From contig JAJOLK010000001.1 of NCBI GenBank assembly GCA_021173225.1, positions 124,001-188,000 of the forward strand: DNA of 64,000 nucleotides, read 5' to 3'. Source of the DNA: Phycisphaerales bacterium PN19_bin_20. GTDB taxonomy: Bacteria > Planctomycetota > Phycisphaerae > Phycisphaerales > UBA1924. How positions within the stretch are numbered: position 1 is the first letter of the stretch; each line of letters starts with the position of its first letter. Positions 15,502 through 24,802 of this stretch are shown here, piece by piece. Both the position numbers and the translations under genes were made by a program. Under the pieces are notes generated by a model. That model saw nothing but the letters and a program-made list of their open reading frames with translations. It had not been told where the DNA came from and did no database searches.

Positions 15502-17613
15502 ATGAACTTGGCAACGGCGGCAACGGCGGCAACGGCGGCAACGGCGGTAAAGACGGTCGGCTCAAGGCAGGTTCGGCGTGGCCTAAGCGTGCTCGCCGGG
15601 CCGGTGTTTCACGCCGCGCTGGTGTGCGTTGCGCTGTTGGCGCTGGGCGCGTGCGGCGGGGGCGACGGGCCCAAGGCCCGGAGAGTCGATCCCATCGTGC
15701 GTGATGTTCCGGCCCCGCTGCGCGGAACCATCGGCTCAGAGGCCACGCTGCGCGGCGTCGAGCCCGTGCTGGTCTCGGGCCTTGGGTTGGTGGTGAACCT
15801 CGCAGGCACGGGCGGCGGGCCTTACCCCGCGCCGGTTCAGGCGACGATGGAGCGTGAGATCGGGCGGCGTGGCATGGGCCGTGCGACGCAGGGTGAGGGG
15901 CACCCTCTGGCGGGCCGGTCACCTCGTGAGGTGCTTTTGGACAAGAACGTCGCGGTGGTGCTGGTAGAGGGCGTGGTCCCGCCCGGTGCGCCGCGTGGCG
16001 CGGTGTTTGACGTGCGCGTCAGCACGCTGCCGGGCTCGAGCGTGACAAGCCTTGAAGGTGGCGAGTTGTGGACCACCGACCTGCGGATCGGCCCGGCGTC
16101 GGCCTTTGGCTCTTCGCAAGCGCGGCAGCTTGCGACCTCGCGCGGGCCGGTGTTCATCAACCCCTTTGCTGAGCCCTCGCTAGCAGCTGGGCTGCTGGTC
16201 CGCGAGGCGGGCGAGGTAGACAAGAACGCGGGCGAGCCGGCCCGAATTCCTGGCGCGGCGGGCGCCGAGCCCACGGCGGCCGTTGAGGTGCCGGTGCCGC
16301 TGCCGGCGGTCGTGCCCGTGCCCGTGGTTGCGCCGGTGTTGACTGACGACGGCGTGAACCGCATGAGCGGCCGGGTTCTTGGTGGGGGCATGGTCAGCGA
16401 CCCGCTGGCGCTCGAGCTGGTGCTGGACAACCCAAGCCATGCGCGTGCCAGCGCGGTGCAGAGCGCGATCAACTCACGCTTCCCGCAGGAGCCCGGTCAG
16501 CAGAACCAGACGGCCCGAGGGCGGAACGATCAGTCTTTGGCCCTTCGGGTGCCGCCGAGCTACAAAGAGCGGTCGGGCGACTTTGTCCGCACGCTGCTGG
16601 GGCTGCGGACCGAGCAAGCCTTCACGCAGGAGTACTCGCGTCAGGCGGTGGATGAGCTTGAGAAGACCCCGGGGCTGAGCGAAGAGCTGACGTGGGTGCT
16701 GATTGCGCTGGGCAAGCCGTGCCTCCCGTTTGTTTCACGGTTGTACGACCACCCCGAGTTTTTGCCGCGTTTCAGCGCGCTGCGTGTAGGCGCAAAGCTG
16801 GGTGACCCGCGCGCGGGCCCGGTGCTGCGGCGGATCGCCGCCGACACTGAGCAGTCGGTGGCGCTGCGGAGCGAGGCGACGGAGCTGATGGGCTTGCTGG
16901 GCGTTGACCCGAACCTTGATCTGACCCTGCGTGAGCTGGCCGACAGCCCGGACCTGGAGATCCGCCTCGCGGCGTACGAGGCGATGGAGCGGCGGGCCGA
17001 TCCGTCGATCCGGCGCACGAGCGTGGGCGGCAAGTTTGAGCTCATCACGGTGCCGGCGGACGAGGAACTGATCTACGTGACGCAGAGCGGGCGGCCCAAA
17101 GTGGTGATCTTTGGGCGTCGCGCGCGGGTCGCGCAGCCGGTGCTGGCGGGGGTCTGGAGCGATCGGCTGCTGGTGGCGAGCGACGCCGAGGGCCAGCCGG
17201 TGCGGGTGATGTACCGCGACGGGCGGAAGGTTGAGGGCGAGGTCGCGACGAGCAAGCCCGGGCTGCCAGATTTCATCCGGCTTCTGGCGCACAAGCCGAG
17301 CCCTGAGAACCCTGAGCCGGGGTTTGGGATGAGTTATTCGCAGGTTGTGGGCGCGTTGTACGGCTTGCAAAACCAAGGGGCGATTGGGGCGACGTTCGTG
17401 GTTGAGCGCGACCGCCTGGTTGATCGACTGCTAGAGGCGCAGGCGCTCGCTGGCGCGGAAGACCGCCCGGACAGCCCGGTGGCGGCCAAGCAGCAGCGCG
17501 AGGCACGGGCGCAGAGCGTGAGCCCCAAGAAGGGCGCGCCGGTGCCGGCGTCGGGGATGAAGCCGACCGAGAGCCCGCAGTGGGTGATCCCGCTGCCGAA
17601 GAAGGTAAAATAG
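15502..17613 (+). CDS. P-ring (FlgI)-like lipoprotein with HEAT-like region
   Basis: A 703-residue protein with an N-terminal hydrophobic stretch ending in a lipobox (ALLALGAC, Cys about 51), so probably a lipoprotein. The ATG at 15502 is preceded by GGAG; codons 4-15 are a 9-bp tandem repeat (Ala-Thr-Ala). The next 300 residues follow the order of flagellar P-ring protein FlgI: VSGLGLVVNLAGTG, then KNVAVVLVEGVVPP, FDVRVSTLPGSS, then ALELVLDNPSH...AINSRF and LALRVPPSYKER. A helical repeat region of HEAT type follows (about 400-530), then a mixed C-terminal domain. No other flagellar gene is in the window. It sits upstream of the DUF58/BatA cluster. A non-flagellar secretin-like or ring-forming envelope role is an inference. 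Confidence 0.7.
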   Translation: MNLATAATAATAATAVKTVGSRQVRRGLSVLAGPVFHAALVCVALLALGACGGGDGPKARRVDPIVRDVPAPLRGTIGSEATLRGVEPVLVSGLGLVVNLAGTGGGPYPAPVQATMEREIGRRGMGRATQGEGHPLAGRSPREVLLDKNVAVVLVEGVVPPGAPRGAVFDVRVSTLPGSSVTSLEGGELWTTDLRIGPASAFGSSQARQLATSRGPVFINPFAEPSLAAGLLVREAGEVDKNAGEPARIPGAAGAEPTAAVEVPVPLPAVVPVPVVAPVLTDDGVNRMSGRVLGGGMVSDPLALELVLDNPSHARASAVQSAINSRFPQEPGQQNQTARGRNDQSLALRVPPSYKERSGDFVRTLLGLRTEQAFTQEYSRQAVDELEKTPGLSEELTWVLIALGKPCLPFVSRLYDHPEFLPRFSALRVGAKLGDPRAGPVLRRIAADTEQSVALRSEATELMGLLGVDPNLDLTLRELADSPDLEIRLAAYEAMERRADPSIRRTSVGGKFELITVPADEELIYVTQSGRPKVVIFGRRARVAQPVLAGVWSDRLLVASDAEGQPVRVMYRDGRKVEGEVATSKPGLPDFIRLLAHKPSPENPEPGFGMSYSQVVGALYGLQNQGAIGATFVVERDRLVDRLLEAQALAGAEDRPDSPVAAKQQREARAQSVSPKKGAPVPASGMKPTESPQWVIPLPKKVK

Positions 17614-18141
17614 TATGTTATTAGGACTACTTGGTGGATTATCCATGTATTATTACAGTAAGGCTGCAAATGTACATGGATGATTGCCCGGTTGGGTCGG
17701 TCTGCGGTCCGTGACGCTCTGCGACGTGGGGCGGCGGTCGGGCTGAATGGGCCGCCGGAGGTGGAAAAATTTCAATCTGCCTCCGACCGCGCGAAGCTGC
17801 CGTTCATATTGCTGTATCTATTTGGAGTACGCGGACCGCCTTGGACGTCCTCGATGAGGTTCATCGGATGCCCCAGGTCTTCTCGGCGCTGCGTGGATTG
17901 GTCGATCAAGATCGGCGGAATGAGCGCGGCACCGGACGTCGTCTGGTGCCTGTTTCGGCGTCGGTTAATCAGCGGAAGGAGTCTGGCAAGACGCTGGCGG
18001 GTCGGATCAGTTGTGTGGAGCTTAAGGGATTGCAGTGGGCTGCTGAACTCATCAGAGCTTGCGTGGAGCTTCGTGGTTTACGTCGGGTCTGAGCGGTGCC
18101 CGCTGGCGAAGGGGGTTGAGGCGATCGGGTTGGGCGAGCCG
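17614..18141. other. Intergenic region upstream of the DUF58 cluster
   Basis: A 528-base gap. Just after the FlgI-like gene's TAG is an AT-rich patch with a perfect 9-bp inverted repeat, ATCCATGTA (17641-17649) and TACATGGAT (17673-17681), loop 23 bases, a possible terminator or operator. Although the plus-strand frame is open through 17680-18141, its residues lack any family resemblance and precede the conserved DUF58 start, so I treat them as non-coding. No MoxR-type ATPase gene is found here, where it usually sits. Confidence 0.4.
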
Positions 18142-19203
18142 ATGGGGGCTGGTGCGATGGAGCTCGTGCGCTTGCAAATGTGGGCGGGCAGCGCGGGTGG
18201 CGGTACGGATCGCTACGCTGCAAGCATCGTTGATCGCAGCGCCCAGGTTGACGCCTCGTTGTACCTGCACCCCCAGACGCTGGCGCGGCTCGGCTCGCTT
18301 GAGCTGCGCGCGAAGATGATCGTCGAGGGCGTGATGAACGGGATGCACCGTTCCCCCTACAAGGGCAGCAGCGTGGAGTTTGCGCAGCACCGCCCGTACG
18401 TGCCTGGTGACGACATTCGCCGCTTGGACTGGAAGGTCTTCGCGCGGACCGACAAGCTGCAGGTCAAGCAGCAGCAGCAAGAGACCAACCTGGACCTGCT
18501 GGTGCTGGTGGACGCCTCGGGCTCGATGCGGTTTGGCTCGCGGAGCTTTCGCGAGGCCAGCGGCGAAGGCGCGACCGCGGCGCCCGACGGGCGCGACAAC
18601 TGGAGCAAGTTTGACCACGCGACGGCCGTGGCGGCGGCGATGGCGTCGATTGCGCTGTCGCAGGGCGACCGCGTCGGGGTCGGGGTGTTTGCCGACGAGC
18701 TGCGCCGGTGGCAGCGGCCCAGCTCGGCGCCGGGCACGTGGCGGCGGATCGTCGGGGCGCTGGCAACCAGTCCGATCGAGGCGACCACGGGCCTGACGAG
18801 GAGCGTTGAGCAGGCGATCGTGCAGTTCCCGCACCGCGGCCTGGTGGTGATCGTCAGTGACCTGCTTGGAGACCCCGAGGACATCCGGCGTGCGCTGGCC
18901 AAGCTTCGGTTCCGCCGGCATGACGCGCTGGTGGTGCAGGTGCTTGACAAGCAGGAGCTGGAGTTTGACCTGCAGGGCGAGCTTCCGCTGATTGGGCTTG
19001 AGGGCGAGGTGCTGGTGCGGGTTGACGCGCAGACGATCCGGCAGGCGTATTTGGAAGCGCTGAGCAGGCATGTGCAGGCGGTGCAGCAGGCGGCGACGGG
19101 CGCGGGGTTTGACTTCCTGACCGTGAGCACGCACGACTGGCTGGGCCCGCCGATGGCGGGGTTTTTGGCGGCGCGGTCGGCGCGGCTGCGGGGGAGCAAG
19201 TAG
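18142..19203 (+). CDS. DUF58 domain protein
   Basis: About 353 residues from an ATG at 18142; a second ATG at 18157, preceded by GGGGG, is an equally good start. The conserved DUF58 block reads GSSVEFAQHRPYVPGDD, then RRLDWKVFART, followed at about residue 120 by a VWA-like strand, LVDASGSM, with the DxSGS metal-site motif. DUF58 proteins usually work with a MoxR AAA ATPase and membrane VWA proteins as a chaperone-like metal- or cofactor-insertion module. Here the MoxR gene is not adjacent. No membrane segment is evident, so the protein is probably cytoplasmic. It is the first gene of the rightward cluster running to 31012. Confidence 0.85.
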   Translation: MGAGAMELVRLQMWAGSAGGGTDRYAASIVDRSAQVDASLYLHPQTLARLGSLELRAKMIVEGVMNGMHRSPYKGSSVEFAQHRPYVPGDDIRRLDWKVFARTDKLQVKQQQQETNLDLLVLVDASGSMRFGSRSFREASGEGATAAPDGRDNWSKFDHATAVAAAMASIALSQGDRVGVGVFADELRRWQRPSSAPGTWRRIVGALATSPIEATTGLTRSVEQAIVQFPHRGLVVIVSDLLGDPEDIRRALAKLRFRRHDALVVQVLDKQELEFDLQGELPLIGLEGEVLVRVDAQTIRQAYLEALSRHVQAVQQAATGAGFDFLTVSTHDWLGPPMAGFLAARSARLRGSK

Positions 19204-19269
19204 CCAGCGGGTTGGAGGCGCAGCGTCTGGGGCGCGTAGACGGGCGCGTGAAGGTGCGAGTGCTTCGGC

Positions 19270-19305
19270 GAGTGGTGGGGAGAGTGGTGGGGCGAGTGGT
19301 GGGGC
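19270..19305 (+). repeat. 12-bp tandem repeat between DUF58 and BatA genes
   Basis: Three head-to-tail copies of GAGTGGTGGGGC (the first ends in A) lie in the 156-base gap. The G-runs could form a quadruplex. No function is evident. Confidence 0.6.
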
Positions 19306-19359
19306 GAGTGATGATGTGGCTTTGAGCGTTCGTAGTTGGTGTTGAGCGACTGTACTGCA

Positions 19360-21972
19360 ATGGTGCTTCACCCGATCATTCTGGGCCTGGGCGCACTGGC
19401 GGCGGCGGTGCCGGTGCTCATTCACCTGCTGCTAAAGCGGCGTCTCCAGCCCATGGCGTGGGGGGCGATGCGGCTGGTGATGGAGGCCTTCCGCTCCACG
19501 CGTCGGCGGCGCGTCGAGAAGTGGCTCCTTCTTGCGGCACGCGTGCTGCTGCTGCTGCTCGCGGGGCTGGTGCTAGCCAGGCCGATTGTCGGGCGTGAGC
19601 GCACAGCGGGGGCGGGCGGGGCACGCACGTTGTGGGTCGTGGTTGATGACAGCCTGACCAGCGGCGCGCTGGGCGCTGACGGGCGGGCTGAGCTGAGCGG
19701 CGTGCTCGCGCGCGTAGACCTTGAGCTGGCCAAGCTTGGGCCCAGCGACCGCGCGGGGGTGATCTTGGCGTCGACCCCGGCGCGGACGCTGGTGAGCCCG
19801 CCGAGCGGCGATGTGGCGGCCGTCCGCGGCGCGATGGGGCAGCTTCGCCCAACCGATGCGCGGGCCGACTGGTCCGGGGCGCTAGCGCTGGTGCGAACTC
19901 AGGTTGGCAGCGCGGGGGTTGGCGGCGCGGCCAGCGGGAGCGCGAACACAGTGGGTGCCACGGCATCGCCCGGGCTCGCGCCGTCCGGTGCCGCGGCGCA
20001 GGTGCTGCTGGCGAGCGCTTGGCGGGCCGGATCAATGGTGGGTCCTGGCGGGGGCCCCGCTGGTAGCACAGCTGGTAGCGATGCAGGTCGGTTCGGTGGG
20101 GCCGGGGCCGGGGGAGGAGCTGGTGCCGTAGGTGGATTGGAAGCGGCCCTGAGCGCCGGTGCGCTCGGGGACGTGCTGGCCACGCCTCCGGCGGCGCGAA
20201 CGGGCCGCGAGAGCAACGTCGCCGTGGCGAGCGCGCGGGCGTTGCGGGCGCTGATGCTCAGCGGCGAGCGCGACGCGGGGCAGGTTGTCAGCGTTGAGCT
20301 GGCCCGCAGCGGTGAGCTGGCGGGCGGCGAGCTCTCGGGGCTGGTGGTGCGCGAGGCCGGCGGCGAGGTCGTGGGGCGCGGCGAAGTGGTCTGGTCGCGC
20401 GGGCAGGCCAGCGCGAGTGTGAGTGTGCCCCTAGAGGCGGCGGTCAGGGCGGTTGCCGATCGTGCGGCGAGCGCTGGCGGTGGTGGCGCGGGTGTGCTGC
20501 GGGTCGAGCTTGACGTCGGCGGCGGCGGGCCGGTGACTGGGATCGCGGGCGGGTCGTCACGGGACCTGGCACGGATCAGCGCTGACGACCGCGTGCTGCT
20601 ACCGCTGCTTCGGCGTGACGGCGTGCGCGTCGGGCTTGTTGAGGCGGTGGGCGCACAGAGCGAGGCCAGCGGCGGGCGGCTGCGTGCCTCTGAGTGGGTC
20701 CGTCTGGCGCTGCGGCCGACGGAGGCCAGCCCGATTGATGTGACGGACGTGCCGCCTAGCTCGGTAGAGCGGCCCGTGCTGGCGGGGCTTGACGTGCTGT
20801 GGGTACTCTCGCCGCAGGTGCTTGACGCGCCGGCGTGGGGGCGTGTGGCGCGGTGGGTTGATGACGGCGGTGTGCTGGTGCTCTCGCCGCCGACGGGCGT
20901 GACCTCACACCTGTGGTGGGCGCAGGCCAGCGCGGGGTTGGGGCTGAGCTGGCGGATGCCATCGACGGCGTCAACCGCGGCAGCAGCGCGGCCGGCGCGC
21001 GTGCAGTCGCGCGTTGAGGCGCGTGACGCCGGGGGCTTGCCCGATCTGCTCACGACCTTGCGCGGCGAGCTGGAAGAGCTGGCCGCACCGGTGGCGATTG
21101 GCCAGTGGCTGAGCCCTGACCTCGCGGCCCCGCTCTCGGGCTTGGTGGGCGCGGCGACAGTGGCCGGCGGAGAGGCGGGTGCCGAGCAGCGCGTGCTCAT
21201 GAGCGTGAGCCCTGACGAGACCGGCGGCGAGTCACTCCCATTGCTGGTGACGGCGCGGCGGCGCGGCAGCGGTGATGCCGCGGGCGCGGGACTGATTGTC
21301 TACTTGGGTGTTGCGCCGGACCTGTCGTGGAGCGACCTGCCGGCCAAGCCGCTGTTTGTGGCGATGTTGCAGGAGATCGTGCGTCAGGGTGTTGGCAGCG
21401 CGCGGCCTTCACTGAGCGTGGTGGCGGGGCATCGCGCGGGGATGCCGGGGGTCGACCAGCTTCGCGCTAGCAGCGGGGGCGGGTTGCTTCAGGTGTCGGT
21501 CAAGGGCGGTAGTGCGGCGGGCGCGGGGGCATCAGCGGTTGACTGGCCGCGGACGGCGGGGGTGTATGAGGGGCTGGAGGCATCGGGCGCGAGCCGCGGT
21601 GACGTGGTGGTGAACGCCGACTCGGCGGCGGGTGACATCACGCCCGTCGATCGCGCAAGAATCGAGCGTGCTCTGCTGGGTGATGGTGCGGGAAAGCCCG
21701 GGGGCCTTGGCGGTGGAACAAGTGGCGGCGAGAGTGGTCTGCGGGTGCAGTGGCTTGATGACGCCGGTGGGCAGGGGCAGGGCGCAAGCGGCGATAGCGT
21801 CAAGCGCGTTGACACCGGAGCGCCGATCGGCGCTGGACCGACGCTGCTGGCGCTCGTGCTGGCGCTGGCCGTGTTTGAGCTTGCGCTGGCGTGGCTGACG
21901 GCGCGGCCTGAGCGCGCTGGGCGCGCAGTCGCCGCTGGGCGCACCGGCAGTAGCGTTGGAGGTCGGACATGA
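19360..21972 (+). CDS. BatA-domain membrane protein
   Basis: About 870 residues from an ATG at 19360; an in-frame Met 8 codons earlier is possible. The N-terminus is a textbook BatA/aerotolerance domain: LHPIILGLGALAAAVPVLIH, then LLLKRR and a second helix ending LVLARPIV (residues 1-76). A degenerate VWA strand with VVVDDSLTSG follows at about 94-103. The middle is very rich in Ala, Gly and Ser, with a GATase-like segment (VLWVLSPQVLD, then WVDDGGVLVLSPP). A final transmembrane helix lies near the C-terminus. Thus most of the protein is periplasmic, anchored at both ends. Its stop overlaps the next start by 4 bp. Confidence 0.85.
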   Translation: MVLHPIILGLGALAAAVPVLIHLLLKRRLQPMAWGAMRLVMEAFRSTRRRRVEKWLLLAARVLLLLLAGLVLARPIVGRERTAGAGGARTLWVVVDDSLTSGALGADGRAELSGVLARVDLELAKLGPSDRAGVILASTPARTLVSPPSGDVAAVRGAMGQLRPTDARADWSGALALVRTQVGSAGVGGAASGSANTVGATASPGLAPSGAAAQVLLASAWRAGSMVGPGGGPAGSTAGSDAGRFGGAGAGGGAGAVGGLEAALSAGALGDVLATPPAARTGRESNVAVASARALRALMLSGERDAGQVVSVELARSGELAGGELSGLVVREAGGEVVGRGEVVWSRGQASASVSVPLEAAVRAVADRAASAGGGGAGVLRVELDVGGGGPVTGIAGGSSRDLARISADDRVLLPLLRRDGVRVGLVEAVGAQSEASGGRLRASEWVRLALRPTEASPIDVTDVPPSSVERPVLAGLDVLWVLSPQVLDAPAWGRVARWVDDGGVLVLSPPTGVTSHLWWAQASAGLGLSWRMPSTASTAAAARPARVQSRVEARDAGGLPDLLTTLRGELEELAAPVAIGQWLSPDLAAPLSGLVGAATVAGGEAGAEQRVLMSVSPDETGGESLPLLVTARRRGSGDAAGAGLIVYLGVAPDLSWSDLPAKPLFVAMLQEIVRQGVGSARPSLSVVAGHRAGMPGVDQLRASSGGGLLQVSVKGGSAAGAGASAVDWPRTAGVYEGLEASGASRGDVVVNADSAAGDITPVDRARIERALLGDGAGKPGGLGGGTSGGESGLRVQWLDDAGGQGQGASGDSVKRVDTGAPIGAGPTLLALVLALAVFELALAWLTARPERAGRAVAAGRTGSSVGGRT

Positions 21973-24614
21973 GCGAGCTGCTGACCTGGTGGCTCTCGGG
22001 CCCGCGCGCTGGCGATGCGCGGCTGGTCTTTGACTGGGCCCTCACGCCAACTGGCTGGGCGATGGTCTTGCTGGCCTGCGGCGTGCTGGCCTGGCTGAGC
22101 TATCAGCGCCTCATCGCTCCGGCGTGGGCGCGCTGGACAGGTACGGCCCTGCGGGCCTGCACGCTGGCGCTGCTGGCGCTGCTTGCGTGCGGGCCAAGGC
22201 TGGTGCAGACCACCGAGCGCGTTGAGAAGGACTGGGTGGTGGTGCTGGCCGACCGCAGCGCGAGCATGGGCGTGCGTGATGTTGATGGTCGCAGCCGTGC
22301 TGAGCAGCTCGTCGGCGTGCTGGGGCGAACTGAAGCGGGCTTTGGCACGCTGGACGCGCAGCGAAAAGTGGTGTGGCTGGGCTTTGATAGCGTGGCGTAT
22401 CCGCTGCTGACGAGCGGGAACCGCAGCGAAACTGGGGATGGGACTGGCGCGGCCGCTGGCGTAGGCCTTTCACCGACCACAGAGAGTTCAGCGGCCCAGG
22501 TAGCGCGTGAGTTGGCGGCGGCACCGACCGGGACGCGTTCGGATCTGGCCGGGGCGCTTGCTGAGGCGCTGCGGGTCGCGACAGCGCGGCCGCTGTCGGG
22601 GGTTGTGGTGCTCAGTGATGGGCAATCGACCACGGCGATCCCGCCGTCGCTGGTGCGCGAGCTGCAATCGAAGGCCGTGGGCGTTTACCCGCTGCCGCTG
22701 GGTTCATCGGGCCCAACTGGCGATGTCGCGGTGCTTGAGGCAACGGCGCCCTCGGCGGCGTTCGCGGGCGACAGCGTCCCGGTGGGCGTGACGCTTCGGC
22801 GCACGGGTGTTCTATCGGGCCCGGTGACGGTAGAACTGGTTGAGGCCGCGACCGGGCGCGTGCTTGACCAGCGCGAGGCGAGCTTTGGCGGAGATGCGTC
22901 AGAGGCGGGTCCGGAGTCGGGATCGGGAGCGGGGCCGGGGTCGGGAGCGGGGACGGCGGTTGGCGCTAGCGATGCGCTGGCGCCGTCACGCGGGCCTGCA
23001 ACGGCGCGGCTGACGCTGGTGGGCACGCCGAGCGCTGACGCGAGCTCACGCTGGGTTGTTCGTGTGACGCCCCTGGCTGGCGAGCTGCTGACGGACAACA
23101 ACCGGCGCGAGCTGCGGCTTCGGACGGTGCAGCGCCCGCTGCGGCTGATGTACATCGATGGCGGCCCGCGCTGGGAGTACCGGTTCCTCAAGAACGTGCT
23201 GGCTCGCGAGCGCAGCGTGCGCTTTAACGCGACGATCCTGAGCCCTGGGCGGCGGTACATCGCGGAGGGGGCCGAGGAGGTCTTCACGCTCCCGACCACG
23301 CCCGCAGGGTGGGACCAGTACGACGTGATCATGCTGGGCGACGTGCAGCCGGGTGTCTTTACGCCCGAGCAGATGGCGCAGCTGCGTCAGCGCGTGACCG
23401 TCGGCGGCGCGGGGCTTGTGTGGATCGCCGGCGCCGGCGCGGTGCCCAACGCGCTGGGCGGGACGGCCCTGGCCGACCTGCTGCCGATTGTCACCGGATC
23501 GGCTGGTAGCAGCAGCGAACGCATTGTGCCCTGGAGTGGTGACGTAACGATGCGCCCGACGCCGCTGGCCGAGCGGCTGGGCGTGCTGCGTTTGGGCGAC
23601 CGCCAAGAGGACGGGTCGTTCTGGCCCGCGAGCATCAGCGACCCGCGCAGTGGTTGGTCACGCCTGCGGTGGGCGCAACGGCTTGACCCCGGGCTGCTCA
23701 AGCCGGCGGCTGAGGTGCTGGCGATGGCCGAACCGGTGGACGGCGGGAGCAGTGGCAGTGGGGGCGGTGGGGCTCTGCCGCTGGTAGTCACGATGCGCTA
23801 CGGCGCTGGACGCGTGGTCTATGTGGGCACTGATGAGCTGTGGCGGTTTCGCTACGGGCGCGGCGAGGAGCTGGTCGAGCGGTTCTACCTGCAGCTCATC
23901 CGCCTGCTGGGGCGTGAGTCGGTGGCGCGGGCCGGGCGGGCGATCACGCTGGAGGTGAGCCCCACGCGCGCCGAGGTCGGAACGCCGGTGCGCGTGACGG
24001 CCGAGCTGGTCGATCAGACGCTGATTGAGTCAGCCCCGGCAAGCGTGGTCGTACGTATTGAACCTGTGATTGGGCCTGAGGCTGGGCTTGCGACAGGACT
24101 GTCGGCTGGCAGCGACGCCGCGGCTGCGAGGCCCATCGAGCTGACCTTGCGGCCCGAGCTTGCGCCGTCTGGAGCGCCGTCTGGAGCTGGCTTTGGAGCT
24201 GGCTCTGGTGCTGGTACTGCTTCGAACGCGGCTCGGCGGACCTATGTGGCGACGTGGGTGCCCAGCGTGCCGGGCACGCTAGTGGCGCGTGTGACTGCGC
24301 CGGTCGCCGGCGTGATCGACGGCCAGAGCGCCGAGGCGGTGACGGCGGAGGTCCAGGTCGTCCCGCAAGGTGACGAGCTGGCAACGCCGCAGACCGATCA
24401 CCCGCTGTTAGTAAGCTTGGCCCAGCAGACCGGCGGCGTGGTGCTTGACGAGGCGAAGCTCGGGCGGCTGAGCGAGCTGCTTCCGCGGCGTGAGGTTCGG
24501 GTCGTGACGCCAACTACGCAGGCGACGCTCTGGGACCGCCCGTCGTGGCTGCTGCTGCTGGTGCTGCTGCTGGGGGCCGAGTGGACGCTGCGCCGAGTTG
24601 TGCGGCTGACATAG
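21969..24614 (+). CDS. VWA / glutamine-amidotransferase-like membrane protein
   Basis: 881 residues. Two N-terminal helices (about 28-45 and 58-74) are followed by a VWA domain with VVLADRSASMGV (metal-site DRSAS at 95-99) and SGVVVLSDGQ. A beta-rich stretch leads to a class-I glutamine-amidotransferase-like fold (RLMYIDGGPRWEYRFLKN, then YDVIMLGDV and GGAGLVWIAGAG). This combination is common in planctomycete envelope proteins and lacks an obvious GATase catalytic Cys. A C-terminal helix ends WTLRRVVRLT. It is translationally coupled to the BatA gene. The large domains are predicted in the periplasm. Confidence 0.8.
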   Translation: MSELLTWWLSGPRAGDARLVFDWALTPTGWAMVLLACGVLAWLSYQRLIAPAWARWTGTALRACTLALLALLACGPRLVQTTERVEKDWVVVLADRSASMGVRDVDGRSRAEQLVGVLGRTEAGFGTLDAQRKVVWLGFDSVAYPLLTSGNRSETGDGTGAAAGVGLSPTTESSAAQVARELAAAPTGTRSDLAGALAEALRVATARPLSGVVVLSDGQSTTAIPPSLVRELQSKAVGVYPLPLGSSGPTGDVAVLEATAPSAAFAGDSVPVGVTLRRTGVLSGPVTVELVEAATGRVLDQREASFGGDASEAGPESGSGAGPGSGAGTAVGASDALAPSRGPATARLTLVGTPSADASSRWVVRVTPLAGELLTDNNRRELRLRTVQRPLRLMYIDGGPRWEYRFLKNVLARERSVRFNATILSPGRRYIAEGAEEVFTLPTTPAGWDQYDVIMLGDVQPGVFTPEQMAQLRQRVTVGGAGLVWIAGAGAVPNALGGTALADLLPIVTGSAGSSSERIVPWSGDVTMRPTPLAERLGVLRLGDRQEDGSFWPASISDPRSGWSRLRWAQRLDPGLLKPAAEVLAMAEPVDGGSSGSGGGGALPLVVTMRYGAGRVVYVGTDELWRFRYGRGEELVERFYLQLIRLLGRESVARAGRAITLEVSPTRAEVGTPVRVTAELVDQTLIESAPASVVVRIEPVIGPEAGLATGLSAGSDAAAARPIELTLRPELAPSGAPSGAGFGAGSGAGTASNAARRTYVATWVPSVPGTLVARVTAPVAGVIDGQSAEAVTAEVQVVPQGDELATPQTDHPLLVSLAQQTGGVVLDEAKLGRLSELLPRREVRVVTPTTQATLWDRPSWLLLLVLLLGAEWTLRRVVRLT

Positions 24615-24802
24615 GGGTCGTATCGGCGAGTTGGGGGGCCTTGCGGTGGGAGGTTGCTGGTCCATGTCGCGGGGTTGTTGAGTACAAGGGGCGAACAGCC
24701 GGGCCGCGGGTACCGATACTGTTGATGCCCCGTGGGTTTGGTAGGTGCGGGCGCGAGTGCCCGCGTCCAAGTTCGGCGCAGAGCGCGGGTTGCGAGCAGC
24801 AC

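Noticed and set aside
17680-18141. Long N-terminal extension of the DUF58 protein
   Set aside because: The frame is open but the residues look random (many Arg, Trp, Ser, Cys) and the family begins near the ATG at 18142.
18142-24614. Aerotolerance operon of Bacteroides type (Bat)
   Set aside because: Only the BatA N-domain and VWA relation are shared; the other members differ and the aerotolerance role is doubtful even in the original case, so no function was assigned.
24545-24802. N-terminal extension of the large DUF4175-like protein
   Set aside because: It overlaps the end of the VWA gene and has no protein-like pattern; the ATG at 24803 precedes the first membrane helices at normal distance.
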